Origin: Candidatus Zhuqueibacterota bacterium
GTDB lineage: Bacteria; Zhuqueibacterota; QNDG01
DNA length: 16,774 nt
NCBI GenBank assembly: GCA_003645915.1
Contig: QNDG01000002.1
Span: 1-16,774 of the forward strand
Direction of reading: 5' to 3'
Positions 7,615 through 14,820 of this stretch are shown piece by piece. Position 1 is the first letter of the stretch. Every line of letters begins with the position of its first letter. A program made the position numbers and the translations under genes. The notes below the pieces were generated by a model. It did not search any database. It was not told where the DNA came from and saw nothing but the letters and a program-made list of their open reading frames with translations.

Positions 7615-8894
7615 AAAAACGTTATATTTTACTTTGGGAAGTTCTTCTGTTTTTTCTGATATTTAATATGGCCTTTTCTGCAGGCAAACAGGTTATGGTT
7701 ATAAATGTAAACGGACCCATAACACCGGTAAAATTAAAATATATAAGTGATAATCTTTTAAAAGCGGAAAAATTGTTTGTTGAATGCCTTATAATTGAAC
7801 TGGATACTCCCGGAGGACTAATGCAGTCTACCTGGGACATTGATAAAAAGATACTTGCTTCCAGCGTACCGGTAGTTGTGTATATTACTCCGTCCGGTGG
7901 AAGAGCTGCATCTGCAGGAGTCTATATAACATATGCCGCACATATTGCAGTAATGGCGCCAAGTACAAATATAGGGTCAGCGCACCCTGTAACAATGGGA
8001 AAACAGGACACTTCAGCTGTAATGCTGGAAAAAATTACAAATGATGCGGTAGCGCATATAAAAGGCCTTGCTGATGCAAGAGGCCGGAATGAGGAATGGG
8101 CTGTACAGGCTGTTAAGAAGTCTGTATCAATAACATCAAAAGAGGCTTTGAAAATAGGCGTAATTAATTTTATTGCCAAAAACAGAGAAGAGCTTCTTAA
8201 TGAAATTGACGGGTCAGAGGTTAAATTGCCGGATGGAACAAAAAAACTTAAGACTAGAGATGTTGAGGTAATCTTTAACCCTATGAACTGGCAGTATAAA
8301 ATATTAGACAGAATATCTGATCCCAATATTGCATATCTTTTGCTTCTTGCTGGCATGGCAGGTATATTTTTTGAGCTGAAAAGTCCAGGTGCAATTTTCC
8401 CTGGAGCTCTCGGCGGTGTGGCTCTTATTCTTGCATTTTTTTCAATGCAGGTTCTTCCGATTAATGCAGCAGGCATCCTGCTGATTTTACTGGGGGTTCT
8501 CTTTTTTATCCTTGAAATTCACATAACCAGTTTTGGTTTATTAACCATAGGAGGTGTTATTTCCATGTTATTAGGATCATTAATGCTTTTTAAGTCCCCG
8601 GAAATGAGCGTATCTCTGGATATAGTTATTCCTGCAGTTTTTGGCATGGCTTTATTTATAGTTGTTGCTCTGGGGCTTGCTATTAAAGCGCAGAAGAAAA
8701 AAGTTACTACAGGACTTGAAGGGCTGATTGGTGAAAGCGGTACAGTTGCAAGAAAACGGGGAGATGTTTATCAGATTAACATACACGGAGAAATATGGAA
8801 GTCATCTTGTAATTCGCCTCTTAAGAGCGGCGATAAGGTTGTTGTAACCGGTGTAAGTAACATGATGTTAATTGTTGAAAAAAAGAGTAAATAA
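7611..8894 (+). CDS. NfeD family membrane serine protease (ClpP-class, NfeD1b type)
   Basis: 427 residues. An N-terminal signal or anchor (~residues 5-24) precedes a ClpP-like serine protease domain with IIELDTPGG at 61-69 (oxyanion region) and [11 protein letters not shown], placing the nucleophile at Ser101. Lys141 in LEKITND is the candidate catalytic lysine by analogy with the Ser/Lys dyad of Pyrococcus PH1510. Four to five membrane helices follow (~238-256, 263-280, 286-303, 306-327, 337-358). The NfeD OB-fold domain is at ~366-425, containing [13 protein letters not shown] and the end [11 protein letters not shown]. This is the full-length long form. In PH1510 the protease cleaves the hydrophobic C-terminal part of its stomatin partner, and a slipin gene follows 13 bp downstream here. 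GGGGG about 10 nt before the ATG acts as the RBS inside the P1 gene. All catalytic residues are present. Confidence 0.92.
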   Translation: MKKRYILLWEVLLFFLIFNMAFSAGKQVMVINVNGPITPVKLKYISDNLLKAEKLFVECLIIELDTPGGLMQSTWDIDKKILASSVPVVVYITPSGGRAASAGVYITYAAHIAVMAPSTNIGSAHPVTMGKQDTSAVMLEKITNDAVAHIKGLADARGRNEEWAVQAVKKSVSITSKEALKIGVINFIAKNREELLNEIDGSEVKLPDGTKKLKTRDVEVIFNPMNWQYKILDRISDPNIAYLLLLAGMAGIFFELKSPGAIFPGALGGVALILAFFSMQVLPINAAGILLILLGVLFFILEIHITSFGLLTIGGVISMLLGSLMLFKSPEMSVSLDIVIPAVFGMALFIVVALGLAIKAQKKKVTTGLEGLIGESGTVARKRGDVYQINIHGEIWKSSCNSPLKSGDKVVVTGVSNMMLIVEKKSK

Positions 8895-8907
8895 AAAGGA
8901 GGGTGTT

Positions 8908-9657
8908 ATGTCAGGATTTATTACTTTAATACTGCTCGGTGTTTTTATTTTAGCAAGTGCTGTAAGAATTTTAAAAGAGTATGAAAGAGGAGTTGTATTT
9001 CGTCTCGGTCGTCTTTCAGGTGTAAAAGGACCTGGTCTGATTTTAATTATTCCTATTGTTGATAAAATAATCAAGGTAAGTCTTCGTACTATCGCAATGG
9101 ATGTGCCTCCTCAGGATGTTATTACAAAAGATAATGTGTCAATAAAAGTTAATGCTGTTGTTTATTTCAGAGTAATGGAAGCCGGCAGAGCCATTGTTGA
9201 AGTTCAGGATTATCTTTATGCAACCTCTCAGCTTGCACAGACAACACTTCGCTCTGTTCTCGGGCGGTTTGAATTAGACGAACTGCTTTCTGCAAGAGCG
9301 AAGATTAATGAAGAGCTTCAGGATATACTTGACAAACACACAGATCCATGGGGAATTAAAGTTTCTCTTGTGGAAGTAAAACATATTGATCTGCCGGAAG
9401 AGATGAAGAGGGCAATTGCAAAACAGGCTGAGGCTGAAAGAGAAAGGCGTGCAAAGATTATTCATGCTGAGGGAGAATATCAGGCTTCAGAGAAACTTGC
9501 ACAAGCTGCAGCAGTTCTGGGGAAGGAACCGACTTCAGTGCAGTTAAGATTTTTGCAGACCCTTACTGAAGTTGCAGCGGAAAATAACTCGACAATGATT
9601 TTTCCTGTACCAATAGATCTGTTGAAACCTTTCCTTGAAAATCAGGGAAGAAAATAA
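8908..9657 (+). CDS. Slipin / stomatin-like SPFH (band 7) protein
   Basis: 249 residues. An N-terminal membrane hairpin or anchor ([15 protein letters not shown]) is followed by the SPFH core: [46 protein letters not shown] and [19 protein letters not shown] charged helical region comes next ([20 protein letters not shown]) and then the hydrophobic C-terminal segment [12 protein letters not shown]. Slipins form membrane-bound oligomeric rings that organise membrane domains. An ATG exists at 8872 inside the NfeD gene, but AGGAGGG at 8898-8904 directly precedes the ATG at 8908, so the shorter start is chosen. The NfeD-slipin gene pair is one of the best conserved SPFH associations. The hydrophobic C-terminal segment corresponds to the region of archaeal p-stomatin cut by its NfeD protease, so the two probably form an enzyme-substrate pair. 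Confidence 0.94.
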   Translation: MSGFITLILLGVFILASAVRILKEYERGVVFRLGRLSGVKGPGLILIIPIVDKIIKVSLRTIAMDVPPQDVITKDNVSIKVNAVVYFRVMEAGRAIVEVQDYLYATSQLAQTTLRSVLGRFELDELLSARAKINEELQDILDKHTDPWGIKVSLVEVKHIDLPEEMKRAIAKQAEAERERRAKIIHAEGEYQASEKLAQAAAVLGKEPTSVQLRFLQTLTEVAAENNSTMIFPVPIDLLKPFLENQGRK

Positions 9658-9697
9658 TTCTGAAAATTTAAAAAAATTAGTATATTAATTAATCTGA

Positions 9698-9720
9698 CAG
9701 GGGGGGCTTTTGCCCCTCTG
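9698..9720 (+). terminator. G-run hairpin after the slipin gene
   Basis: CAG plus a run of seven G in all and C (9698-9707) pairs across a TTTT loop with GCCCCTCTG (9712-9720), giving nine pairs with one G-U and one bulged G. The stem is strong, but no T-run follows immediately (AATATTTAAAAATTGTTTT), so it may be a weak terminator, an attenuator or an mRNA 3'-end stabiliser. Confidence 0.45.
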
Positions 9721-9751
9721 AATATTTAAAAATTGTTTTGGAGGAATGTAG

Positions 9752-10123
9752 ATGCAGTCGTGGCTGAGAATTAAATATGCAATTGAATGGGGGTTCTTTT
9801 TCGGAATTATTTCGTGGTTACTTTCAACGGGGATTTCAAGCCATATTCCAACATGGGGTGTATGGGGAATAATTCTATCCCGTACTGTTATGGGCTTTTT
9901 ATCAGGTGCATTTATCTGGAAAATGCCATGGTTATTAAGGGGAGTACTGATCTCTCTTGCGGTTAATATACCATGTGGATTTGTTACAATGCTCCTCGGA
10001 GTAGGATTAGTAACAGGTTTTTTGTCATTTGTAATTTCCGGTCTTATTATCGGAGTTCTTATTGAGTGGATACTTGCAAGGCAGGATTTAAAAACAAATC
10101 ATTTTAATGAGGTTCCAAATTGA
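9752..10123 (+). CDS. Small multi-pass membrane protein of unknown function
   Basis: 123 residues, mostly hydrophobic, with about four membrane helices near residues 11-27, 36-56, 60-80 and 82-108. They are rich in Gly, Trp and Ile. The C-terminal tail is polar (ARQDLKTNHFNEVPN). I do not recognise a family. GGAGG lies 8 nt before the ATG, so the start is good. Its stop codon overlaps the TTG start of the GNAT-like gene (TTGA), so the two are probably made together. The small size, lack of charged residues within the helices and close coupling suggest a membrane accessory protein, but nothing in the sequence indicates a substrate. Confidence 0.75.
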   Translation: MQSWLRIKYAIEWGFFFGIISWLLSTGISSHIPTWGVWGIILSRTVMGFLSGAFIWKMPWLLRGVLISLAVNIPCGFVTMLLGVGLVTGFLSFVISGLIIGVLIEWILARQDLKTNHFNEVPN

Positions 10124-11238
10124 ACTTAAGAATTGAAGAAGTAAAAACAAAAAAAGATCTTTTAAAATATATTAAGCTTCCTTATGAACTTTACAAAAAC
10201 AACCCTGTATGGGTTCCGCCTCTATTAAATGAAGAAAAAAAGAAATTTGATCCTCGTAAAAATCCGTATCTCAGCAGATGTGAATTTACACATTTTTTAC
10301 TGTATGATAATGAAACAGTTGTTGGAAGAGTAAGCGCTTTTACAGATCCGATATCTGAAGAATGCTGGGGAGAAAAAGTAGCTCTTTTTGGATCTTATGA
10401 GACAGGCGATAATCAAGCTTATGCGGACAGGTTAATTGAAGCTGTAAAGGAATGGGCTGAAAGAAGAGGATTTAACAAGATATGGGGGCCTATGCATTTT
10501 GAATCGCAGGAGTGGGGATTTCTGGCTAAAGGTTTTGAAACTTCTCCCATGATTATGGCTCCGTACAATCCTGAATTTTATAATACTCAGATGTTAGAAT
10601 GCGGATTTAAAAAAATAAAGGATCTTTTGGTTTATGATATTGATTCTCCTGATAAATACCAGCTTCCGGAAAGATTTATCAGATTTTGCGATAATATTGA
10701 GAAGAAGTACAATGTAAAAATCAGACCGGTTAATATGAAGAATTTAAAAGAGGATGTCCGGCGTATTGTTCAGGTTACGAATGTGTCAACTTCAAATAAC
10801 TGGGGATTTGTACCGGTAACTCAGGAAGAAGCAGATGATATGGCAAAATCCCTGAAAATGGTGATTAATCCTGATATTGTTATGCTTGCCGAAGTTGGTG
10901 ATAGACCTGTGGGATATTTGATAGTACTTCCTGATTTGAATCAGCTGATAAAAGATTTAAACGGTAAGATGTTCCCAAAGGGTGTTTTAAGAATTCTTTT
11001 TAAGAAAAACAGTATAAACCAGTTCAGGGTCTGGGCACTTGGAATAATCCCGGAATATCAGAGAAGAGCAATAGATACGCTTTTTTATAAGAAATTGTAC
11101 GATGTGCTCACAAAAAGGCCTCTTTTAAGAGTGGAAGCTAATTATGTACTCGAAGATAACATGGCAATGAATAATCCCATATTAAAAATGGGGTTTAAGG
11201 AGTGTAAGAGATACAGAGTTTATGAGCTGAATATTTAA
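10120..11238 (+). CDS. Two-lobed GNAT-like protein (YghO-type N-acetyltransferase superfamily)
   Basis: 372 residues with two GNAT-like lobes. The N-terminal lobe (~1-170) has YKNNPVWVPPLL near the start and GPMHFESQEWGFLAKGF at 123-139, then PYNPEFYNTQMLECGFKKIKDLLVY; this is a characteristic set of the YghO-like family. The C-terminal lobe (~200-372) has VMLAEVGDRPVGYLIVLPDL and the CoA-binding-like ALGIIPEYQRRAIDTLFYKKL at ~306-326. It ends in NNPILKMGFKECKRYRVYEL, the closing motif of many acyltransferases. The substrate is unknown. The start is a TTG overlapping the stop of the upstream gene, with GAGG (10109-10112) 7 nt before it; the next in-frame ATG is far inside the first lobe, so the TTG is probably real. 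It is co-translated with the small membrane protein. Confidence 0.8.
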   Translation: MNLRIEEVKTKKDLLKYIKLPYELYKNNPVWVPPLLNEEKKKFDPRKNPYLSRCEFTHFLLYDNETVVGRVSAFTDPISEECWGEKVALFGSYETGDNQAYADRLIEAVKEWAERRGFNKIWGPMHFESQEWGFLAKGFETSPMIMAPYNPEFYNTQMLECGFKKIKDLLVYDIDSPDKYQLPERFIRFCDNIEKKYNVKIRPVNMKNLKEDVRRIVQVTNVSTSNNWGFVPVTQEEADDMAKSLKMVINPDIVMLAEVGDRPVGYLIVLPDLNQLIKDLNGKMFPKGVLRILFKKNSINQFRVWALGIIPEYQRRAIDTLFYKKLYDVLTKRPLLRVEANYVLEDNMAMNNPILKMGFKECKRYRVYELNI

Positions 11239-11314
11239 GTATGTTAAAAAATGGTAGTATGTAAAAAGTTTGCAGGTTGAGACGCAGAATAACCGAAAGA
11301 AGGAAAAATTTAAC

Positions 11315-11392
11315 TAATACGTCAGAACTTATTGCAGAATAGAGTTTAATTTTAATTATGAGTAAGTAATTAATGTGTTCTGACAGGTATTA
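11315..11392 (+). repeat. Long inverted repeat in the leader of the nitroreductase gene
   Basis: TAATAC-GTCAGAAC (11315-11328) is mirrored by GTTCTGAC-AG-GTATTA (11377-11392): 14 complementary positions with a 2-nt bulge, around a 48-nt A/T-rich centre. ACTTA/TAAGT elements inside could extend the pairing. It ends 21 nt before the nitroreductase ATG. It could be an operator with two half-sites, an attenuator or another leader RNA structure. The rest of the 175-nt gap shows nothing else recognisable. Confidence 0.55.
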
Positions 11393-11413
11393 TATTATCA
11401 TCGGAAAAGAAAT

Positions 11414-12043
11414 ATGCAGAAATTTTTCAAAATAAAATCAGGTGATGAGGATGTTGTTTTACCGGAACCAAAGAGGGTGGGGAGCGTTTCAATAGAAGAG
11501 GCAATTGAATCAAGGCGCTCTGTAAGAACGTTTGAAAAGAAGCCGGTTACAATTGAGGAATTGTCCCAGATACTCTGGGCGGGGCAGGGAGAAATAAATG
11601 AGGCCGGGAAAAGAACAGCACCTTCAGCAGGAGCAACTTATCCTATTGAACTTTATGTTGTAGTAGCAAATGTCAATGGATTAAAGCAGGGAATATACTA
11701 TTATAATTATGAAGCAAATTCACTGAAGATTTTAAAAAAAGGCAAGTTTGCCAGACAAATCAGAAAGGCTGCACTTGATCAGGAGTCGGTTGAAAATGCA
11801 TCTCTGAATATAATTGTTTCTGCGCAGTTTTCGCGAACCGAATCAAGATACGGAAGCAGAGCAAAAAGATATGTTTTTATGGAGTGCGGTCATGTAGGAC
11901 AGAATATTCAGCTTCAGGCAACAGCAATAGGCCTCGGAAGTGTGATTGTGGGTGCTTTTCGTGATGATGAGATTAAAGAGGCTATTGGTATAAAAGAAGA
12001 TGTTTTGTATGTAATCCCGGTAGGGAGATACAAAAGTGGATGA
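11414..12043 (+). CDS. SagB/ThcOx-type nitroreductase family flavoprotein
   Basis: 209 residues, a single FMN-dependent nitroreductase-fold domain. IESRRSVRTF (31-40) is the N-terminal FMN phosphate-binding motif. APSAGATYPIELYVV (69-83) is the SagB/ThcOx hallmark, and ECGHVGQNIQLQATAIGLG with VIVGAF is the second flavin-binding and dimer region. SagB-type enzymes oxidise azoline rings in modified peptides, but short stand-alone members like this occur in many bacteria with unknown substrates. No precursor peptide or cyclodehydratase gene is nearby. The ATG has a weak AAAAGA-type RBS. The last 8 bp overlap the radical SAM gene, whose SD lies within this coding region. It is therefore the first gene of an AmmeMemoRadiSam operon and may be a redox partner. 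The fold is certain, the reaction unknown. Confidence 0.88.
   Translation: MQKFFKIKSGDEDVVLPEPKRVGSVSIEEAIESRRSVRTFEKKPVTIEELSQILWAGQGEINEAGKRTAPSAGATYPIELYVVVANVNGLKQGIYYYNYEANSLKILKKGKFARQIRKAALDQESVENASLNIIVSAQFSRTESRYGSRAKRYVFMECGHVGQNIQLQATAIGLGSVIVGAFRDDEIKEAIGIKEDVLYVIPVGRYKSG
12022..12027 (+). promoter_or_regulatory. Ribosome binding site inside the nitroreductase gene
   Basis: AGGGAG sits 8 nt before the GTG at 12036 and within the last codons of the nitroreductase gene. It supports the GTG start and coupled translation, and thereby includes the twin-arginine motif in the radical SAM protein. Confidence 0.6.
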
Positions 12044-13175
12044 AAAAAGTTTTAAAGATTCACCGGATAGTAAAACACGACGGGAATTTTTAAAAATTGC
12101 AGGCACTGTATCTTTAATTTACAGCATTCCACATAAATCCGGACAGAATAAAGAAGATAGTACAATTAAGAGAGCGAGGTACTACAGGAAATTACCTGAC
12201 AAAAAAGTGCAGTGCCTTTTATGCCCATGGCAGTGTGTTGTCAGAGAAGGACAGAAGGGTCACTGCCAGGTAAGAAGAAACATACACGGTAAATACTACT
12301 CTCTTGTGTACGGCAGAGTCTCAGCATATCATGTTGATCCGATTGAAAAAAAACCGTTTTTCCATTTTCTCCCAAGTACAAATGCATTCTCCATTGCAAG
12401 TGTAGGCTGCAATGTTGATTGTAAGTTCTGCCAAAATTGGGAAATTGCAAGAAGGGGATTAAAAGATGTCCCCTTTGCAAAACTTACACCTGAATATATC
12501 ATTAAATATGCTAAAATATCAGGATGCAGGTCAATTGCATTTACTTATAATGAGCCGACAATTTCAACGGAATTCAATTATGATGTGGCAGCTCTGGCAA
12601 AGGAGAATAACATCCACAGCGTTGTAATATCAAACGGTTTTATTAATAAAAAACCTTTACAAGATCTTGCTAAAGTAATTGATGCCTACAAAGTGGATCT
12701 GAAAGCTTTTGACCAGTCGTATTATACAAATATTGTACATGGTGAATTAAAGCCGGTTCTTGACACAATTGTAAATCTGAAATCTGAAGGAGTATGGACA
12801 GAAATAGTTTATCTCACTGTTCCGACTCTGAATGATGATCCTTTAAAAATAAAAGCGATGGCAAGATGGATAAAAAATGAAGTGGGCCCTGATGTGCCAG
12901 TTCATTTCTCAAGATTTTACCCGAGATATAAACTTAAGAATCTACCTCCGACTCCTGTTGCAACAGTTGAGAGATTGAGAAATACAGCTCTTGATGTTGG
13001 TCTTAATTTTGTGTACATTGGGAACGTACCTGGACACAAAGGTGAAAATACTTATTGCCCGAACTGCGGTAAACCTGTAATCAGGCGTATTGGTTTTGAG
13101 GTGATTGAAAACAGATTGAAAAATGGTAAGTGCCCTTATTGTGGCAATAAACTTCCGGGATTCTGGGAGGGATAA
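12036..13175 (+). CDS. amrS: AmmeMemoRadiSam system radical SAM enzyme with Tat-like signal
   Basis: 379 residues. An N-terminal cysteine group (CLLCPWQC, Cys60/63/67, and GHC at Cys77) matches the AmrS/activase-like N-terminal module. The radical SAM cluster C-x3-C-x2-C is at Cys125, Cys129 and Cys132 (GCNVDCKFCQNW). FTYNEPTI (169-176), YKVDLKAF (218-225) and FSRFYPRYK (291-299) are further family motifs. The C-terminus has two CPxCG knuckles (341-345, 366-370), likely a zinc ribbon. The N-terminus is unusual: TRREFLKIAG (14-23) is a perfect twin-arginine motif followed by a short hydrophobic stretch (TVSLIYSI), with no clear Ala-x-Ala cleavage site. The GTG start overlaps the nitroreductase gene by 8 bp, and the next gene begins 2 bp after the stop. 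Its enzymatic product is not established. The family call is strong, export only inferred. Confidence 0.93.
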   Translation: MDEKSFKDSPDSKTRREFLKIAGTVSLIYSIPHKSGQNKEDSTIKRARYYRKLPDKKVQCLLCPWQCVVREGQKGHCQVRRNIHGKYYSLVYGRVSAYHVDPIEKKPFFHFLPSTNAFSIASVGCNVDCKFCQNWEIARRGLKDVPFAKLTPEYIIKYAKISGCRSIAFTYNEPTISTEFNYDVAALAKENNIHSVVISNGFINKKPLQDLAKVIDAYKVDLKAFDQSYYTNIVHGELKPVLDTIVNLKSEGVWTEIVYLTVPTLNDDPLKIKAMARWIKNEVGPDVPVHFSRFYPRYKLKNLPPTPVATVERLRNTALDVGLNFVYIGNVPGHKGENTYCPNCGKPVIRRIGFEVIENRLKNGKCPYCGNKLPGFWEG

Positions 13176-13177
13176 AA

Positions 13178-14737
13178 ATGAAATTAAAACTGACAAAAAA
13201 TTATTATTACGTTTTAATTCTGTGCTTAACTGCCGTACCAGCGCTTTTATTCCCGCAGAATAGTGAAATCAGACAATCAGCAAGAGCAGGACAGTTCTAT
13301 CCTGCAGATCCGGAACAACTGTCAACTACAGTGAAAAAATTTCTTGATTCTTCCGAAATATTCAACATTAACGGTAAAATAAACGGATTGCTTGTACCTC
13401 ATGCAGGTTATGAATTTTCAGGAAGAGTTGCTGCAAGCGGTTACAGACAGGTTGAAGGCAATGATTATGACTTGGTTTTTATTATAGGAACATGTCATTA
13501 TAAAGCAATTAAAGGAGCGGCGCTTGCAGACTGGGATGCTTTTGAGACGCCTCTGGGACTTGTAAAACTTGATAAGAAATTGATAAATGATATTGCAGAA
13601 AAATCCGATTTGATAAATATTGACAGGGAAGCCCACCTTTATGAGCACTCTGTGGAAGTACAGCTTCCGTTTATCCAGACCATATTACCGGGCATTCCTA
13701 TTGTGCCAATGGTTATGGGAAGAAGCTCTTACGGAGAAATAAAAAATATTGTAAAAACAATTGCAAAAGCTACTAAAGGGGAAAAAGTACTTTTTATTGC
13801 AAGCTCTGATATGTCACACTATCCTGATTACAGAAGCGCTTATGAGGTTGATTTAAAAACTCTGGACCAGATTAAAAAATACGATCCAAAGGGAGTTCTG
13901 AGATTAAATAATGAAATTATGCGTAAAGGGATAAAAAATCTTGACTGTACTTTATGCGGGCTGGATGCAGTTGTAACTGTTATGATGCTGACAAAATTAT
14001 CCGGTGCAGATAAGGTTTTTATTCTGCCGTATATGAATTCGGGTGATCTGACAGGTGAGAGAAGAAGGGTTGTGGGTTACGGATCAGCTGTTTTTTATCA
14101 CGGAATAAAAAGTAAGCAAGAAGATAAACCTGAAAGCAATGAAAAAATCGGAGGAAGAATAATGGGTGAGGACATATCCTTTTCCCTTGATGAAAAGAAA
14201 AAATTATTCAAAATAGCGAGAAAAAGTATTCTTGCAGCTTTGCGTCGTGAAAGTATTCCGCATTTTGATGTAAAGGAAAATAACTTAAAACTTAAAAGAG
14301 GGGTTTTTGTTACTCTTACAAATAACGGAGAGTTGAGAGGTTGTATAGGACATTTCGGACAGGATACGGAACTGTGGGAAATTGTTTCCCAAATGGCAGT
14401 TGCAGCTGCAACACAGGACTACAGATTTTCGTATAATCCTGTAACAGCAGAGGAGATGAAAAACATAGATATTAAAATTTCAATTCTGTCCCCTTTAAGA
14501 AAAATTGATTCAATTGATGAGATTGAGATTGGAAAGCACGGAATTTGGATCAAAAAGGGAATGCGAGGAGGTACGTATCTGCCTGAAGTGGCAACCGAAA
14601 TGGGCTGGACAAAAGAAGAATTTCTTGAGCATTGTACTGTGGAAAAAGCCGGTTTGGAATCTGGAGCATGGAAAAAGGACGCTGAAATTTATATCTATTC
14701 TTCTCAGATTCTTTCAGAAAAAGAAATTAAGAACTAA
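13178..14737 (+). CDS. amrB: MEMO-AMMECR1 fusion protein (AmmeMemoRadiSam proteins B and A)
   Basis: 519 residues. A hydrophobic N-terminus (YYYVLILCLTAVPALLF, ~9-25) looks like a Sec signal or anchor. The MEMO domain (~33-308) begins SARAGQFYPADPEQL and has LLVPHAGYEFSGRVAASGY, GTCHYKAI, EHSVEVQLPF, SSDMSHYPD and DCTLCGLDAV. His75, His107 and Cys260 align with the metal-binding His49, His81 and Cys244 of human MEMO1. After a polar linker (~310-328) comes an AMMECR1 domain (~335-512) with the signature ELRGCIGHFGQDTELWE and YLPEVATEMGWTKEEFLEHC. Standalone A proteins are about 180-200 residues, so both halves are complete. A strong SD and ATG at 14162 lie exactly at the domain boundary. It starts 2 bp after amrS, with GGGAGGG as RBS. 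The cellular function of either domain is not settled. Confidence 0.93.
   Translation: MKLKLTKNYYYVLILCLTAVPALLFPQNSEIRQSARAGQFYPADPEQLSTTVKKFLDSSEIFNINGKINGLLVPHAGYEFSGRVAASGYRQVEGNDYDLVFIIGTCHYKAIKGAALADWDAFETPLGLVKLDKKLINDIAEKSDLINIDREAHLYEHSVEVQLPFIQTILPGIPIVPMVMGRSSYGEIKNIVKTIAKATKGEKVLFIASSDMSHYPDYRSAYEVDLKTLDQIKKYDPKGVLRLNNEIMRKGIKNLDCTLCGLDAVVTVMMLTKLSGADKVFILPYMNSGDLTGERRRVVGYGSAVFYHGIKSKQEDKPESNEKIGGRIMGEDISFSLDEKKKLFKIARKSILAALRRESIPHFDVKENNLKLKRGVFVTLTNNGELRGCIGHFGQDTELWEIVSQMAVAAATQDYRFSYNPVTAEEMKNIDIKISILSPLRKIDSIDEIEIGKHGIWIKKGMRGGTYLPEVATEMGWTKEEFLEHCTVEKAGLESGAWKKDAEIYIYSSQILSEKEIKN
14150..14164 (+). promoter_or_regulatory. Internal Shine-Dalgarno and ATG at the MEMO/AMMECR1 boundary
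   Basis: GGAGG (14150-14154) stands 7 nt before an in-frame ATG at 14162 (Met329 of the fusion), just at the end of the linker. Initiation here would give a 191-residue AMMECR1 protein without the signal peptide. It is either a working second start or a relic of two formerly separate genes. Confidence 0.5.
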
Positions 14738-14750
14738 ATTTAAAAAATAT

Positions 14751-14779
14751 TTGGAATTTAGTGATTACGGAATTATATT
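14751..14779 (+). promoter_or_regulatory. Sigma70-like promoter for the second STAS gene
   Basis: TTGGAA (14751-14756) and TATATT (14774-14779, 5 of 6 to consensus) are separated by exactly 17 bp. The start would be near 14786, leaving a leader of about 35 nt that ends in the GGAGG RBS. Confidence 0.5.
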
Positions 14780-14820
14780 AAAACTATCATTAATTTATGT
14801 TAACATTCGGAGGATTACAT

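Noticed and set aside
7922..8476. 184-codon open frame on the minus strand
   Set aside because: It lies entirely inside the NfeD gene, has no recognisable protein motif and is a shadow of the real coding frame.
11414..12043. Azole-peptide (TOMM) biosynthesis cluster based on the SagB-type protein
   Set aside because: No YcaO cyclodehydratase, precursor peptide or transporter gene is next to it.
13178..13255. Lipoprotein signal at Cys16 of the MEMO-AMMECR1 protein
   Set aside because: The residues before it (Leu-Ile-Leu) do not form a lipobox, which needs a small residue at -1.
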